Shown here: piece after piece, positions 1 through 12,091 of the stretch | How positions within the stretch are numbered: position 1 is the stretch's first letter | How the letters are laid out: every line of letters starts with the position of its first letter | NCBI RefSeq assembly: GCF_023101765.2 | Contig: NC_064220.1 | Span: 8,308,001 to 8,372,000 of the forward strand | DNA length: 64,000 nucleotides | Direction of reading: 5' to 3' | Source: Spodoptera frugiperda | Lineage: Eukaryota > Arthropoda > Insecta > Lepidoptera > Noctuidae | Made by a program: the position numbers and the translations under genes | The notes under the pieces: generated by a model | What the model saw: only the letters and a program-made list of their open reading frames with translations | Told to the model about the DNA's origin: nothing | The model's database searches: none

Positions 1-166
1 ACGTTGCCCCACATTAGGATTTTCTCTTGTGTCGTGGGTGCGTTTACAAACATACAAGTTCACATACCCATGACACACAGATCCAAAACAATAATTTATG
101 GATCACACAGAGTTGCTCCGTGCGGGAATCGAACCCTCTACACGCTACGCGGCAGCCAGTCGAAAG
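1..166 (-). repeat. S2 SINE, 5'-truncated in window
   Basis: On the minus strand this reads as a tRNA-headed SINE. It has a box-B-like GGTTCGATTCCCGCACGG segment (seen reversed at about 117-137), then a body with 'tgtgatccataaat', then a tail ending at the window edge. Other copies here lie at 9771, 15613, 30834, 40698 and 48555. A polymerase III origin is inferred from the box-B match; I did not identify the parent tRNA. Confidence 0.7.
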
Positions 167-955
167 TTGCTAATTATAATTCTAACAACAATCGCTCTTA
201 ACAGTTCACAACAATTTTGAATGGAACCAATAATAAAAAAGAATACAAAAGTTATATTTCATATAAACAAATGGAAACTAGTACAACTACCATAATTATA
301 AACACCCCAGCACAAACAAGATCCAAAGAAGAAATCCATTTAACGTGTCCACGACAACACATTTATTAGCTCTTGATTGGAAAAAACGTCTTAATGAATA
401 AGCCAATATGTAATGTAATCATGTGCGCAAACGCATAAACTGGGAATAAACTATGAACATGGAACCAGTAACCAGTCCGTACCATTTCGAACGAACATTT
501 CAATAAATTAATTCATCCCTATAATATAACAACTCTATCAAACCTGAAACAGCCGTTTTAGAGGCAGCTATTAAAAGAATAAATATGACATAATCTGTCA
601 ACGTAGATTTATGAGTTATCTGAGCCGCATAATATCAAACTGTGGTAATTAGCGTCAACAAAACGTATACGGGTTGAGCCGCAGGCAATATTTACATGAA
701 ACATAACAATAAATCACTCGATTCACTTTCCTAAATTGATATTGTAATCCGTTTCGTTCGTTTTGTTTTTGTTTCTTATTGAATAAATGAAGACGTTGCT
801 GTGATGCCGGTTCGTTAAATTGCTATCTCCTGCCTCTGTGCTGGAGTGGAGTAGATATTGATTGTGATTTTTTTTCCTTTGTTAGTAGACTATACTTATA
901 ATTTTATACATAAGCTTATAGAATTAAAATGCTATGGGTTTATATAATATAATCC
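167..955. other. Unassigned AT-rich DNA
   Basis: No repeat family from the rest of the window and no convincing reading frame is visible. A and T runs dominate. Nothing suggests an exon, though short exons cannot be excluded by eye. Confidence 0.4.
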
Positions 956-965
956 TTGAAGTATT

Positions 966-1123
966 TCCATTTTTTGATGGGGTAAAATTGTCTAATGCCT
1001 TCTCCCGCCTTGGACAAGGCGAGAGGGAGTGTCAGACTCTTACTGACTAAAAACCACACCGTTTCTACTCTTGCTTTTCGAGCCGGAGCCCCGGTAAACC
1101 CGCTAGGTAGTCCGCAGCTCAGG
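966..1123 (-). mobile_element. F2 short non-LTR-type element with 10-bp target duplication
   Basis: The element sense is on the minus strand: it starts near the 'gctgcggact' block and ends in a T-rich run on the plus strand, which is an A-tail on the sense strand. It is flanked by the direct repeat TTGAAGTATT at 956-965 and 1124-1133. Target duplication plus A-tail is the signature of LINE-driven insertion. It has no coding capacity. Confidence 0.75.
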
Positions 1124-1133
1124 TTGAAGTATT

Positions 1134-2370
1134 CCCCAGGACAATGTTTTCTCTATAATATCCATGTGTGTATAGAGCTTTTTTCCAATTTCTAAGTTTG
1201 AACTCAGGTGAAAATTAAAATACCTACCTAGGTTAATGATTTTCCACGTATCATGTAACACGTCAGTTTTATATTCCATTTATATTCAAATGTAAATAAT
1301 TTATAATTTCTAGTCGTATTAACATCTGCAAAAATCAAATACAATAGCAATCTCAATAAAATCTAGCACCACGTCCTCTCCACACTTCCATTAGTCCCAC
1401 TTATCGTACACTCGATACAAAATGGAGAATCACGATGTACAGAAGCCCTGAGTTATGTCCCCATCCTGCCGTGATATGTTCATTTCAACAATAAATATTG
1501 GTGGCCAATTAAACGCGAGGGGGCTACCGTCTGCGCAGGCGTCGCGACGCCATGATGTGCCGATCTTATCTCCCGATAGATGGCGTTAATCATAATAATG
1601 GACTATACGCGGTTAAGGCGTAAGTGGCGTAAGAAACCGTATAATTTAGTTTGTAATGTCCCCATGTATTTTACTTATGTGTCCATTTTTTAGTATTAGT
1701 TTCTATGTGTTACATGCTAAAGATCATAATTAGGTGAGAAGTAGTGATAGCTTGCGTAAATTTTAATTATTTTAATTAGTGATAGGTATCTAACATTCGA
1801 AATTACGCAGCTGAAGAGTAAACATTCTAATTGTAAAAACTTAAAGTTCATTTTAAAATCAACATAAACTTAAACAACAAAGTAAGTCATAATTACAAAC
1901 ATCTAACACACATACAGACAGACATTCACAAATGTGAGAAACTCATCTGCATCAGCTACTCGCATGTCGCTCGATTAAATTGTTTTACTGAATCGATTAA
2001 GCCCTCGATCTCATATCGATTCTAGATCGATTATTTTTTGTTCCGTTCACCGTTTCATGTTCACCGCCAATCGATATCTTTATTAAATGCCTTGAAGTAT
2101 TATAAATGGTTGTTGCAATACTTTTGTGTAGTGTATCGCTACTGTTTGAGTTTATAAATGTGTGTAGCTATGACTCGTAATGATAATTATGTGTTTTATC
2201 GATATTAATGAGGTCTTTTGCTTTCATACGCGGCGTAATGAAGTTATTGGATGAGTTCCTTCGGTACCTTGTGTATTTTTATGTTGTTCAGTTAATAGTA
2301 TTTTAAAGGTAATGAAAAATTGTTTTGTAATTGGTGATTAGGATTGGCTCGTTAATTGAATGTTAGGTTT
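1134..2370. other. Unassigned DNA with a CpG-richer patch
   Basis: Mostly AT-rich. A more GC- and CpG-rich stretch at about 1500-1640 (around 'ggcgtcgcgacgcc') stands out from its surroundings but has no reading frame and no promoter motif that I can defend. I recognise no repeats here. Confidence 0.35.
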
Positions 2371-2550
2371 TATGGTATAAGCCGGTAAACGAGGGAATAG
2401 TTCACCTGATGGTAAGCAATCGCCGCCGCCCATAGACACCTGATACACCAGCGGCGTTACAAATGCGTTGCCGGTCTTTTAGGGGCTAGGAATTTAAGGG
2501 TTGTTGGGGAATTGAGGATTGGGAAGCGGGGTAATTGGGCCTCCAGTAAT
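2371..2550 (-). repeat. F3 non-LTR-type repeat, 3' part
   Basis: On the plus strand it runs 'ataagccggtaaacg', 'cacctgatggtaagcaatcg', 'taggaatttaagggttgttg', which is the reverse complement of the F3 sense strand ending in 'ataccataaaa'. It is 5'-truncated relative to the 326-bp copy at 19311-19636. Confidence 0.7.
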
Positions 2551-2948
2551 AAATAAAAGTGTGATGTTATTTCTTACCCTTGTTACACATTTTAAATTCT
2601 CAACTCGAGTTAATAGGATATTAAAGTCGAATTGATTACAATCGATTTTATTCCCCACTTATTCGATTTTTGAGGACGAATAGCCTTAATTATTTTTTTA
2701 TAAGATAAGATATAGTTTGATTGTATAAGTTACTCAGTATATTGATAAAATAATCGTTTAAATACATTATTTCAGCAGCTGTCAATAGAAACTGTATTAA
2801 ATGACATTAATTAAATATGAAATAAGGTTCAAATTACTTTAATATGATCGGGTCTTTTAATGAGAATGGTGTATGTAAAATTAAAAGTAAGTGTCTCTGT
2901 TTAAAACTTCAGAAAGTTGATGATATATGTATAAATATGACAATTAGG

Positions 2949-3354
2949 GTAATTTTCCACCAGAGATATGCTATGCTACGTTGCTGTAGATGGCATATAC
3001 CAATCATATTCATTGGTACACATACGTTAGCACTGGTGGAAACGAACTCTGCTAAGCTATGTTTTTTATATGGAAAGATACGAGCTATGGATGGCTTTTC
3101 TACTATCGATACATCGCATACTCGAGTTGCGCATCTTCCTCGCACAGCTACATATCTTAGTATCTGTGGAAACGGTCACATAGTTACACTCAGAGTCAGT
3201 TAATGGCTACTTAAGTCGTTCCTTAGCTATTGTTTTTCATACAAAATCGTTACTAAGGAATAGTTTAAGTAGGCATTAAATGACTCTGAGTGTAGCAGTT
3301 AGCTATTATATCTTCGTAGTACAGCTACATAGCACATCTTTGGAGGAAAAGTAC
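2949..3354. mobile_element. Composite inverted-repeat (MITE-like) element
   Basis: The left end reads GTAATTTTCCACCAGAGATA and the right end, reversed, reads GTACTTTTCCTCCAAAGATG, followed on both sides by a GCTATG block. Similar half-ends recur inside, at about 3033-3050 and 3145-3172, so the element looks built from repeated end modules. A second hairpin element (3183-3297) sits within it. No transposase frame is seen, and target duplication is not clear. Confidence 0.55.
3183..3297. mobile_element. Hairpin MITE nested in composite element
   Basis: Two arms of about 45 bp begin with TTACACTCAGAGTCA-type sequence and pair around a short loop near 3236. A diverged copy with the same arms and loop lies at 40443-40551 inside an F2 element, so this is a real mobile family and not a chance palindrome. 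Confidence 0.7.
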
Positions 3355-5319
3355 TCTTAATGGGACACAGTTCTAACATGTGTGCTATGACAAAAAATCA
3401 GAAAGATTATAATACAATATCGCTACTAGACAAGAGTACTAGCTATTTACTAAGCACAGTTTTGCTATAGCGCTTTATGCCTGTAGGCTGAACTCCCGAC
3501 AAAACAGTTTAATACTGTCAATGTTGCTACCGTAGCGTAACTACTTAGTTACAGTGCGATAACTTAAGTTAAAGCTGTGATTTATTGGAGGTCTACTGTT
3601 CTTAGTTCATGCTACTGAAGTTAGTAGGTACTGTGTGTTTAAGTTAATCATTCATTGTGTTGTAGGGGTGATTTTTTTTTTCAAAATTGTCGTTGTATGG
3701 AGTAGAAAATTGACAAAACTATGAAAATTCCAAAATATAAAGGATAATAAAATATAATATTTTGGAAATTAAACCATGATCTACAATATAACTAGCCTCA
3801 ACTTGTGAAGGTCTCATTTCTAAATAGAGGTAAAAGATTTACAAGGCCCCACGAAGAAGAAAAACCAAATCATAAGCAAATAGAAATAATCGTATGTCAG
3901 ACCTTCAAAAATATCCTGTAAAAAAACCAAATCTCGCACCTCACTTTTCCTACCATAAAAAGTTGTTGTGAGATCCACGTAATACCAAGTCGGTTATTTT
4001 ATTTAGTTCCTACTTAATGGACTTTCTGTCTTAAGTTATTATGTACCTAAATTGTTATCATAATATCAATATTACATTTATTTTACGTTTTAAATTAAAT
4101 AGATCGACTTGGTTATCGTATATTGTTTGTACAATACCTGCATAGTGTTTGATAGGCTTCTTGTTTTATCCATAACGAAGTGATAGGCGGTCGAAATTGG
4201 CCTGAATGGCTTCGAGAAAAGTACGGCCGTGCAGTTAGGAATTTTTTGCTTAAATTGGCGATCTATTTATGACTTGGCCTATAACACTTCCCATGCCAAA
4301 AACTGCTAAACTAAATTAGATAAATCATGGCTTTAGTGGTAGCTTCAATAGAATCCAGTTTTAAAATAAAAAAAAGAACGTTGACAAATGATTAACAATT
4401 AGGATTATTGAAAGGTAACTACGGAACTGTTGTTCGAACAAAAATAATATTAATTGCGTAGTTTATAAAGTTTATAATGCGACAACATACAAATTATGAT
4501 CATGCTCCCGGATATAAAGATGTTGAGAATATTTTTTTTCTTTTTTTTCTTTTTTTGGACAATATATTTAATGACTAATCATAAAATATGTTTGCGATTC
4601 AGTGAGATCAGTTCATAGAAATGTCTTCTCATTTATTATTTATATTATAATTCGTGTGGTAACAGAATGATTTCTTTTTTTGGTTGCCTTAATTGATTTG
4701 TTTGGAATACAAAAAAAAAATAACAAGTTATTCTATACGCAGTTTACTGTTAGAAAAAAAAAATCAAATAAGTACTTATTTCACTAGTGAACATCTAAAT
4801 AGATTATAGACTATGTATGTTATTGTGATTATATACTGTGTATTTAAAAAAAATATACAACACACATAGGTATACATATGGTAAGTCAATAAACAAATTA
4901 CAAAATGTTAATGGAATCGAACCTTTGACTCTGCGCTACAATACATCATTGTCAGTTGGAGCGGGAAAAGATTAAAGATGAACTAGCACTGGGAAAAGTT
5001 TAACCGACTGTCGATTTGAGAGGTTATGTACAAATCTGTAAAATTAGCTATATTGACTTGATGGCATTTAGGTATCTTGAAAACTAGCTTTTACCTGCCG
5101 CTTCACTTGCACTATTTTAAGGTATTGGGACAGAAACAGTATTGCACTATTTTTCTGGTAGTTATAAAAATGGCTTGGATAATACAAAAAAAAATTATAG
5201 AAAATTATTTTTGATTCCAGGATGAACTAATACTAATGCCCGTATAAATAGGTCTGTTCACACTAAACTATCCTAAAATTTACGGATACCCGTAAGCTAA
5301 GATAAAAACCGAAAATCCC
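3355..5319. other. Unassigned AT-rich DNA
   Basis: Long AT-rich stretch with several A and T runs (for example 4528-4556). I find no member of the window's repeat families and no credible coding segment. Confidence 0.4.
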
Positions 5320-5407
5320 AGCCCAGGTTTGCCCATCCCGGGAATCGAATCCGAGACCCCTTGTTCCGGCAGTCGCACATGCAATTACGCGATCAAAGAG
5401 CCAGTCA
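5320..5407 (-). repeat. S1 SINE head fragment
   Basis: Minus-strand match to the tRNA-like head of S1, with box-B-like 'ggttcgattcccggg' (here 'cccgggaatcgaatccg') and the 'gactgcc' start degraded to 'gactggc'. The body and tail are missing. Confidence 0.65.
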
Positions 5408-6853
5408 AAAACACAGTAATAATTTTATTATAAGCTGAAACTTTGTATAGAGATTCTATTCAACCTGTATTCTTTAGTGCTTCTTGATGTATATGGGTAT
5501 TTTCTTACACGCTGTATATACTTTAAACACAAAATCCTAATTCCAACCATCGGTCACACAGCACACAGTAACCAGTTAGTTACAATATTAGGTAGTTCAT
5601 AATAGCGGTTTCTGAACATAAACTGTGTTATCAAACTGCATATTAATGCAGCTTCCGAACCGTTCCCATGGCCAGTCCATAGATCAACGGTAAAATTATA
5701 AAATTTATTGCTACCAAACGGGAAATCGTGGACTAGTGATGGGACGCGAAACTACAATATAGTCACAGTGTAATTTTTCATCATGAAGTCTTACCAATCA
5801 CCCAACTTTATTTTTTTATACGATTATGATTTAACTATATTAACTACCTGACAAGAGTCTTGCTAGTCTCACCAATACCTATTACCTATTTATGTTAGGT
5901 GTTTTTGATTTTACAATGACGAAACAGAGTAGCTAGTATATTATTTGAGATTGTTTTCACGGCGACGTTGCCGTACCGTGCACTAGAACGACACGGCAAC
6001 GTACCGTACCACGTTACCGCACCGTTCCACGTTGACAACGCCGTGACGTGGAGATGTGGACACGCCCTTAAACAACAAATGTTATAAAGCATAAAAATAC
6101 AATTAAAAGTAATCACGCGAGCTTTGTATATTATAAATAACCGCTTACTTAAAATTACTACAGATTGGAATATTGCTTAAGAAATCAACATAATACGGCC
6201 GTTCATTAAAATCCTAAATTAAACTTCTTCACCAATATTAAAAAGTAATGATTTGATTGTTTGTTAATGTGCATTCAACAATTTACTGAGTAAGCTTCGA
6301 AATACGAATCTACTAGACAGACTTAAAAAACGTTTACTTTTCAAGGCGTCACGTAGGATTGAGTAGCTTGATTTAAAGTTCTATATCTCCTACATGAGGT
6401 GCAAAGAGTCCACAAAGATCTTCCATCACAAAAAGTCCAACAAGATTCGATCGAGACTTAATCGAGAGAAAACAAAATATTCCACTCACTCGAGTGGAAA
6501 ACTAGTTTATATGTAATTATTATAATAAATCGACTACTTCCCTATGTCCCAACACTATCAGACATAGTGGCATACAGTCCGCTGATGATTAATGCCGTAA
6601 TTAGTCTGTTTGTACGCTACCTATTGATAATTTAAACATACGATACTGATTAGCCACGGCGCATACCAAAATTTACAATTAAGAAACATTTGTGGCTCAA
6701 ATTAATGATGGCAACTTTTTATATTGCGTTTGTAATACGTTTTTGGAAGATTAGATATAATATGTGTTCAGTATTTAGTGAGTTAAGCATGCATAATTAT
6801 GATGTAGACGGTTTATCTTTGAGTTTCGAAGTTAGAATCTTTATCCATTTAAT
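5408..6853. other. Mostly unassigned DNA around the GC-rich segment
   Basis: Apart from the island at 5955-6070, I see no repeat-family members and no convincing reading frame between the S1 fragment and the next F2 element. Confidence 0.35.
5955..6070. repeat. GC-rich, internally repetitive inverted segment
   Basis: A sharply GC-rich island in AT-rich DNA, built from variants of 'acggcaacgt', 'ccgtacc' and 'ccacgtt' in both orientations, ending at 'ggacacgccc'. The symmetry and composition suggest a small DNA-transposon relic. There is only one copy in the window, so no consensus can be made. Confidence 0.4.
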
Positions 6854-6864
6854 GCGCATGTCAG

Positions 6865-7069
6865 TTCTTTTTTTCAATCATCCAATGACTTCTTCTTCCT
6901 TGGGCGAGGCGAGAGGGAGTGTCAGACTCTTACTGACTAAAAACCACCTCGTTCCTATTCCTGCTTTTCGAGCCAGAGCCCCGGTAACCCGCTAGTTCGC
7001 AGTTCCAGGTCGGCATCAGCCCTACTGGGCCCCGATGGTGCCCTGGTCTGATGGCTCTTAGAAGTGCGC
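6865..7069 (-). mobile_element. F2 element, longer copy with 11-bp target duplication
   Basis: Flanked by the perfect direct repeat GCGCATGTCAG at 6854-6864 and 7070-7080. At its sense 5' end (high coordinate) it carries about 45 bp not present in most copies ('cagccctactgggcccc', 'ggtctgatggctc'), shared only with 47995-48227. It ends in a short A-tail on the minus strand. This is the cleanest boundary evidence for the family. Confidence 0.8.
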
Positions 7070-7080
7070 GCGCATGTCAG

Positions 7081-8055
7081 TATTAGATTTGCCTAGTATA
7101 CTAACTTTTCAATGGTTTTCTATTCATTTCATTATAATTGTGATGTAAACGATTGCCTAATCGCTATGCTTCACTGCTACGAAACCAAATAAAATCTCAC
7201 TCTCACTCTATAATAAAACGAACTCACCTATATTTCATTATCAAATTTCCAATAAACATCGCAATTTTAATTACATCCCATAAAACATTGTAACAATATC
7301 GAAACAATAAGAAACACAATGCAAGCGAACGATAGCATCGAGCTACATGACCATTGTTTCTGTTCTTGCACAAAATATGAAACGATATCCTTTACACACG
7401 ACTACACATAAAGTTACACAAAACCAGTTTATCATGACCTCACTTTGTATAATCTTTCCGCACGTTTAAGAGTCTATTTATACCAGTTATGCTTAGCTTA
7501 TATTGTAGCTGTGTACACATAAAACATAAAAAATATCTCGGAGTACGGGATAATACATTTATAATACGGTTGTGTTGCGATTATTCGCGCCTCCGTCCTA
7601 TAGTGCGTAGCCGCCGGCGAGCCGCCACTCTTTATAATTTGATCACATTTGTACCACGGACAATGCGCGCCCAAAGCAAGGAGACGACAGATGAACTGAG
7701 CTGGCGTGGAGAGGTCATTTGTAATTTTAATATTATATTTTTTGAATTAATGAAAACAAGTAATTAATGTAACTTCTTGCTTCAAACATTATTATCTCAT
7801 TTTTTAACCTTTCTCTGGAGTTTTACAAATAATTCAAGACCAAACTTTGCCAAAACTAAGAGACTGACAAACAGCAATTCATTTTTATATACATATAGAG
7901 AAAACAATGAACCCTTCATCCGACATTTCTTAAATTTGCAGATGACTTTATCTGGTAATAACCATGAAGTTTAAAAAAGGTTTCAATATAATACCTCTGG
8001 CATAGTGCACATAAAAAATCTGAAAAAAGTTGTAGCAACGTTGTTGTTGTTGCAA
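7081..8055. other. Unassigned DNA
   Basis: AT-rich, with a GC-richer patch at about 7587-7690. A 92-codon open frame at 7489-7767 crosses that patch but has no recognisable domain; I do not call it a gene. Confidence 0.35.
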
Positions 8056-8309
8056 CGTCACGCCTTTGATCCTCGAAGAGGTAGGCAGAGGTGCTCATTA
8101 TGACACGTAATGCCGCTATACAATGTAGACCCACATTTCACCATTTGTGTTATAAGTCCCATGAAATAGGGGATGAGCCTATTGCCACATACCGGGCACA
8201 TTTCCAGACTCCGTACTACTGCTAAAATTTTTCGAAAAGCGGAAAAAAGACCAGTAATACTTCGCCCGCCCGGAAATCGAACCCGAGACCCCTTGCCCGG
8301 TAGTCGAGA
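8056..8309 (-). repeat. S1 SINE, nearly full length
   Basis: Minus strand: tRNA-like head (box-B segment at about 8270-8290), then the 'ttcgaaaa' region, then the tail '...ggcgtgacgtt' at 8056-8070. The first ~40 bp of the head are missing or altered after 8300. Open frames on both strands here are by-products of the repeat. Confidence 0.8.
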
Positions 8310-8792
8310 CTTTCTAGAAAATAAAACAATAATATTATTTAGTGTAACTACAGCACTAATAACCGTCTCCACAGCTTTCCTTATCCGTCGCAACATTTCA
8401 CGGAGGCAACTCCTTCAGTGGAGTAGCCCGGGGCTTGCACAATGGCCGCTACTTTTTCCCCGACCATAATCAACATTTGTATTCCAGTCATATGAGCTGA
8501 CCGACCCGTGTTCAGACTACACACATTAAACAGATAATCTTTTGGAAATTTTCGGGATTGCACCCTTGTATTACCACGTATAAGGTCTTTTTGGGTTATT
8601 AAGTAAATGTTCAGTATTATACGAACAATAAGTATTCTTTAAGTTCTTAAAGGAGCGGTGGAGAGATGTATGTTAATCGTATGGAGAGTGGACAATTATT
8701 TTTAGGCAGTTTTGTTGGGTGTTCCTTTACAAAATAGGGATGATGACGGGGTATGAAAATTAAAAATCTATTTAGTCCCTCAGGTAATGACT

Positions 8793-8996
8793 AAATATTA
8801 GACACGTATTTTTTTTGTCATATAAGATAAACAATACTAAGACGAAACGAATCAAAATTTAAAAGTGGGGGCAAATACGTGATTTCTTCGTATAAAATGT
8901 ATCTAGAAGTCTGTGACGTCATGCGATATTTCAAATCGATATATGTTCGAAGGTATTTTTTTTCTGGAAGAAAATAAAATACATGTCTAATATTTT
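8793..8996. mobile_element. Inverted-repeat element ending AAATATTAGACA
   Basis: Left end AAATATTAGACACGTATT and right end (reversed) AAATATTAGACATGTATT form terminal inverted repeats of about 25 bp around a ~200-bp body containing 'tgtgacgtcatgcgatattt'. Related partial copies lie at 11695-11800 and, reversed, at 18519-18610. No transposase is seen. Confidence 0.55.
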
Positions 8997-9770
8997 AAAA
9001 TAATCTTCAAGAGCACTATTGTAAAAATTAATCATCTATCCTATTGAGGGTGGTACCTATTGTTAGTATATTGGTCTAATTAGCTAGATAATGAGATCAA
9101 ATCTATTTGTGTGTATCTTTACATAGTCTAAAGTTTTAACTGAAAAATTGTCTACATTAATAACATAATACAATGTATAAATCTAAATTTTATTAGACAA
9201 GCTTATTTCTCAATTGAGTTCAATAACTTTAACATTTTATAGGCACAATAAATACATAGAAATCACAGACTAATCTAATATATTTATTTAACGACTAATT
9301 TACACATTATTCGAATAATTTTCTTAACATAAAAATAATGGTTACAACACTATTTTCTCATCAAGAATAAGCGGTCTCATCAAGTTGATTCTTAAAATAA
9401 TAATAACATAATTCATGAAGGTAAATAATGTTTCGAAAATTTTGTGAATCGGCTATAAATATCCCAATATCGTCCGCTGTGTGGTAGACCCGTAGATCCA
9501 TAGACCGAACTGTAATAATTATCATAATAAGGCCTCATTATGAGTCCTCATAATTATTAATAATAGATGGGCTTTAAGTTATCGTACATGTTGCAGTGAG
9601 GGAGTGAATTTAGTATTGTTTCGAAGTGACTATAAAGTATTTTTTTGATATTTAGATAAGGAATATTTTTTAATATATCGTTAAATTAACCAAATTAATT
9701 ACAAATACATATTATATTGTTTTTTTTTTTACAAAAAATGGGCTTAATTTTAGAAAGTTTTTTTTTTAAG
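8997..9770. other. Unassigned AT-rich DNA
   Basis: Very AT-rich, no repeat family recognised, no plausible coding sequence. Confidence 0.4.
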
Positions 9771-9952
9771 CGTAGCCCAGCACCAGGATTTTCTCCAGTG
9801 TCGTCGCGTTTACAAACATTTAAGAACACATGCAGATAACACCCAGACCCGAAACAACAATTTGTGGACAGAAAGAGTTGCTCTGTGCAAGAATCGTACC
9901 CGCTACACGTTGCACGGTAGTTAGTTGCTCAGCCACCGCGCCAACCGTGCGA
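9771..9952 (-). repeat. S2 SINE
   Basis: Near full-length minus-strand copy. The tRNA-like head ends at about 9950 ('gcgccaaccgtgc'), the box-B area is at about 9890-9910, and the tail reads from 'gtttacaaacattt' down to 9771. Confidence 0.75.
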
Positions 9953-10020
9953 TATTTTTTTATCAAACCAATCTTTCGAGTTCTACCTACTTCTTTTCTC
10001 TTCTTTTGTCGAGTTTTACC

Positions 10021-10181
10021 TTTTTTTTTTTGAGGGGGGAAAGTCATCTAACAACTTCTTCCGCCTTGGGTGAGGCGGGAGGGAGTGTCAGACTCTTACT
10101 GACTAAAAACCACCCCGTTCTTTCTCCTGCTTTGAGCCGGGGCCCCGGTAACCTTTTACGTTGTCCACAGCTCCGGGTCGG
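10021..10181 (-). mobile_element. F2 element with 8-bp target duplication
   Basis: Direct repeat GTTTTACC at 10013-10020 and 10182-10189. The sense 5' end lies at the 'ccgggtc' side and the A-tail at the low-coordinate side (T-run at 10021-10031). It starts at the same internal point as most F2 copies. Confidence 0.75.
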
Positions 10182-10189
10182 GTTTTACC

Positions 10190-11056
10190 TACAAAGACAT
10201 TCACAGTTACAAAACATTTGTTTTGATTTCAATGTATCTGCCTGCATTCATTTGTTTCGTGGCAATTAACGAAATGTCAAAATACACGATGTGAATGCAT
10301 TGTCCAATTAGTTGGTTGGATATTCGTGATTTATTTAGGTATTGGAACTTCGTAGAAACATTCTAAATTCTTGTTATGTACAATTGTTTGCTGGTACAAT
10401 CTCTGTTTGTTAATTCGTCTCCAGTTTGCATAAGTCAGTAAATAAAAGATGCTAATTCTTGAAACTGTTATCTTGTAGTTCTAATGGATTCATGTAATGA
10501 TAAAAAACTGGATAATCGTAGACACCGTACAATACCATTTTTTTTTACTAAATATTAGTATTCATTAGTAATAGTTACACTGAAAACATATGAAAATTAC
10601 GTAAATCAACTGAGCATCAAATCTGGAAACTCATAAAAATATTAATAGATATTATTAAATCTCTAGCTTAATGAAGTCATAATATTTTAAATTGAAATTG
10701 TATTTTCACTCATAATCTCCACTCAGATGAAATCTAGAAACTTTAACATTATCCCAAGTTCGTTCAACTGTCAGTGGCACTTCTATTCTTTCAACACTTT
10801 ATGATACTGTTTTGTAATTGCAATTTATGTCTAGGTAAAATCTCTGAATATGTTTCATACATTATAATATTACTTAAAGTTTTAATTAATTATCCGTGAG
10901 AAACGGTATCTTACCGGTATATTACTTACATTTTTATATGTTATACTTTAAATTAAATTGAGATACCTTAAGAAAACCAGTCTTTTAGGGTATTAAACTA
11001 GACGCTTAATTAACTTAATTTTTTATTCGATTTTTTTGATAAAAATACTTCACTAA
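10190..11056. other. Unassigned AT-rich DNA
   Basis: I see no repeat-family member and no credible coding region. Confidence 0.4.
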
Positions 11057-11225
11057 GGGGGGAAAATCATCCAATTACTTCTCCCACCTCGCGAAGGCGA
11101 GAGGGTACTCTTACTGAACCGAAAAGCCGATAAAAGCTCAGTAATACTTTGCCCGACCCGGAAATCGAACCCGAGACCCCTTGTTCGGCAGTCGCACTTG
11201 CGACCGCTCGACCAACGAGGCAGTC
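11057..11225 (-). repeat. Fused F2 and S1 fragments
   Basis: Positions 11057-11117 are an F2 3' part (T-poor tail, 'gaaaatcatccaatta') that stops inside 'actcttactga'; from 11118 the sequence is an S1 head to 11225 ('gccgataaaagctcagtaat' onward). Both are minus-strand sense. The join has no visible spacer, so one inserted into, or recombined with, the other. Confidence 0.65.
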
Positions 11226-12091
11226 AGTTATTATCATATTAAATGTATATCAATTCAATTGACATCACACCATCATACGATTCATTGCTCTTTTACTCAA
11301 AACCTCGATGTTATCACAAAAAACAGGACGCTTATCATAAATTTTCCGCCGTGGACATTACCAAAGTAATGGCATTTTAAATTCGGCCACCAAACCGCTC
11401 ATTACGTCGAAACAAAAGGCGATCATCTGAATAAATTTACTAAATAATTGTTATTTCGTACCGCGGGCGATTGAACCGAAATCGCTCGAAACGACTACCT
11501 ACTACTGGTTTGTCGACGAGATCACATCGAGTCGAGTTTCTGATATGCTGTGATAGTGATTTTAGTAACATAAAATTTGTAAATTATTTGTGGACAAAAA
11601 ACTTAGTCTTTATTGTTTTTTTTTTAATTTAAACCACATTTGTCGGGATCACAAATTAAATTGATCCTTTAATGTCCATCTTGTAGATTATTTTAAAACA
11701 TTAGACACGTATTTTTTTTTCTTATGGAAGTAAACTTTCGAAGGTATTATATCGATTTGAAATACTGCGTGACATTACTTTTAGGTATATTTTTATGTTT
11801 TCCTTCAACGTTTGCCAGTGGTGTCACAAAGTCACATTGGTACTTGCCGTATCCAACTTCGATAATTAAGGGTACGAACTTATAAATAACCTATTTTCCA
11901 AAGTAATGGAGTCAGTCTTACATGATTTAAACACAGGTGTCGCATACTTTACACAACGGGGCACGCAAAATAATTGCCCAGGCAACAATACTTACCGAAC
12001 GAGGTCTTTAAAAGTTAAATCTGCAGGCAATTTTCGACAAAAATTACTTAATATTTTACTTAGTTTCTACTCTTGTTATACCTACAGTTTT
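11226..12091. other. Unassigned DNA with one repeat fragment
   Basis: Positions 11695-11800 show a partial relative of the 8793-8996 element ('attagacacgtatttttt', then 'atatcgatttgaaatact'). The rest is AT-rich and unassigned. Confidence 0.4.

Noticed and set aside
2844..3203. 119-codon plus-strand frame and its minus-strand partner
   Set aside because: Both lie in the composite inverted-repeat element.
8058..8469. Overlapping frames on both strands
   Set aside because: They are reading frames of the S1 SINE; the same peptides recur at 36375, 41928, 47052 and 56915.
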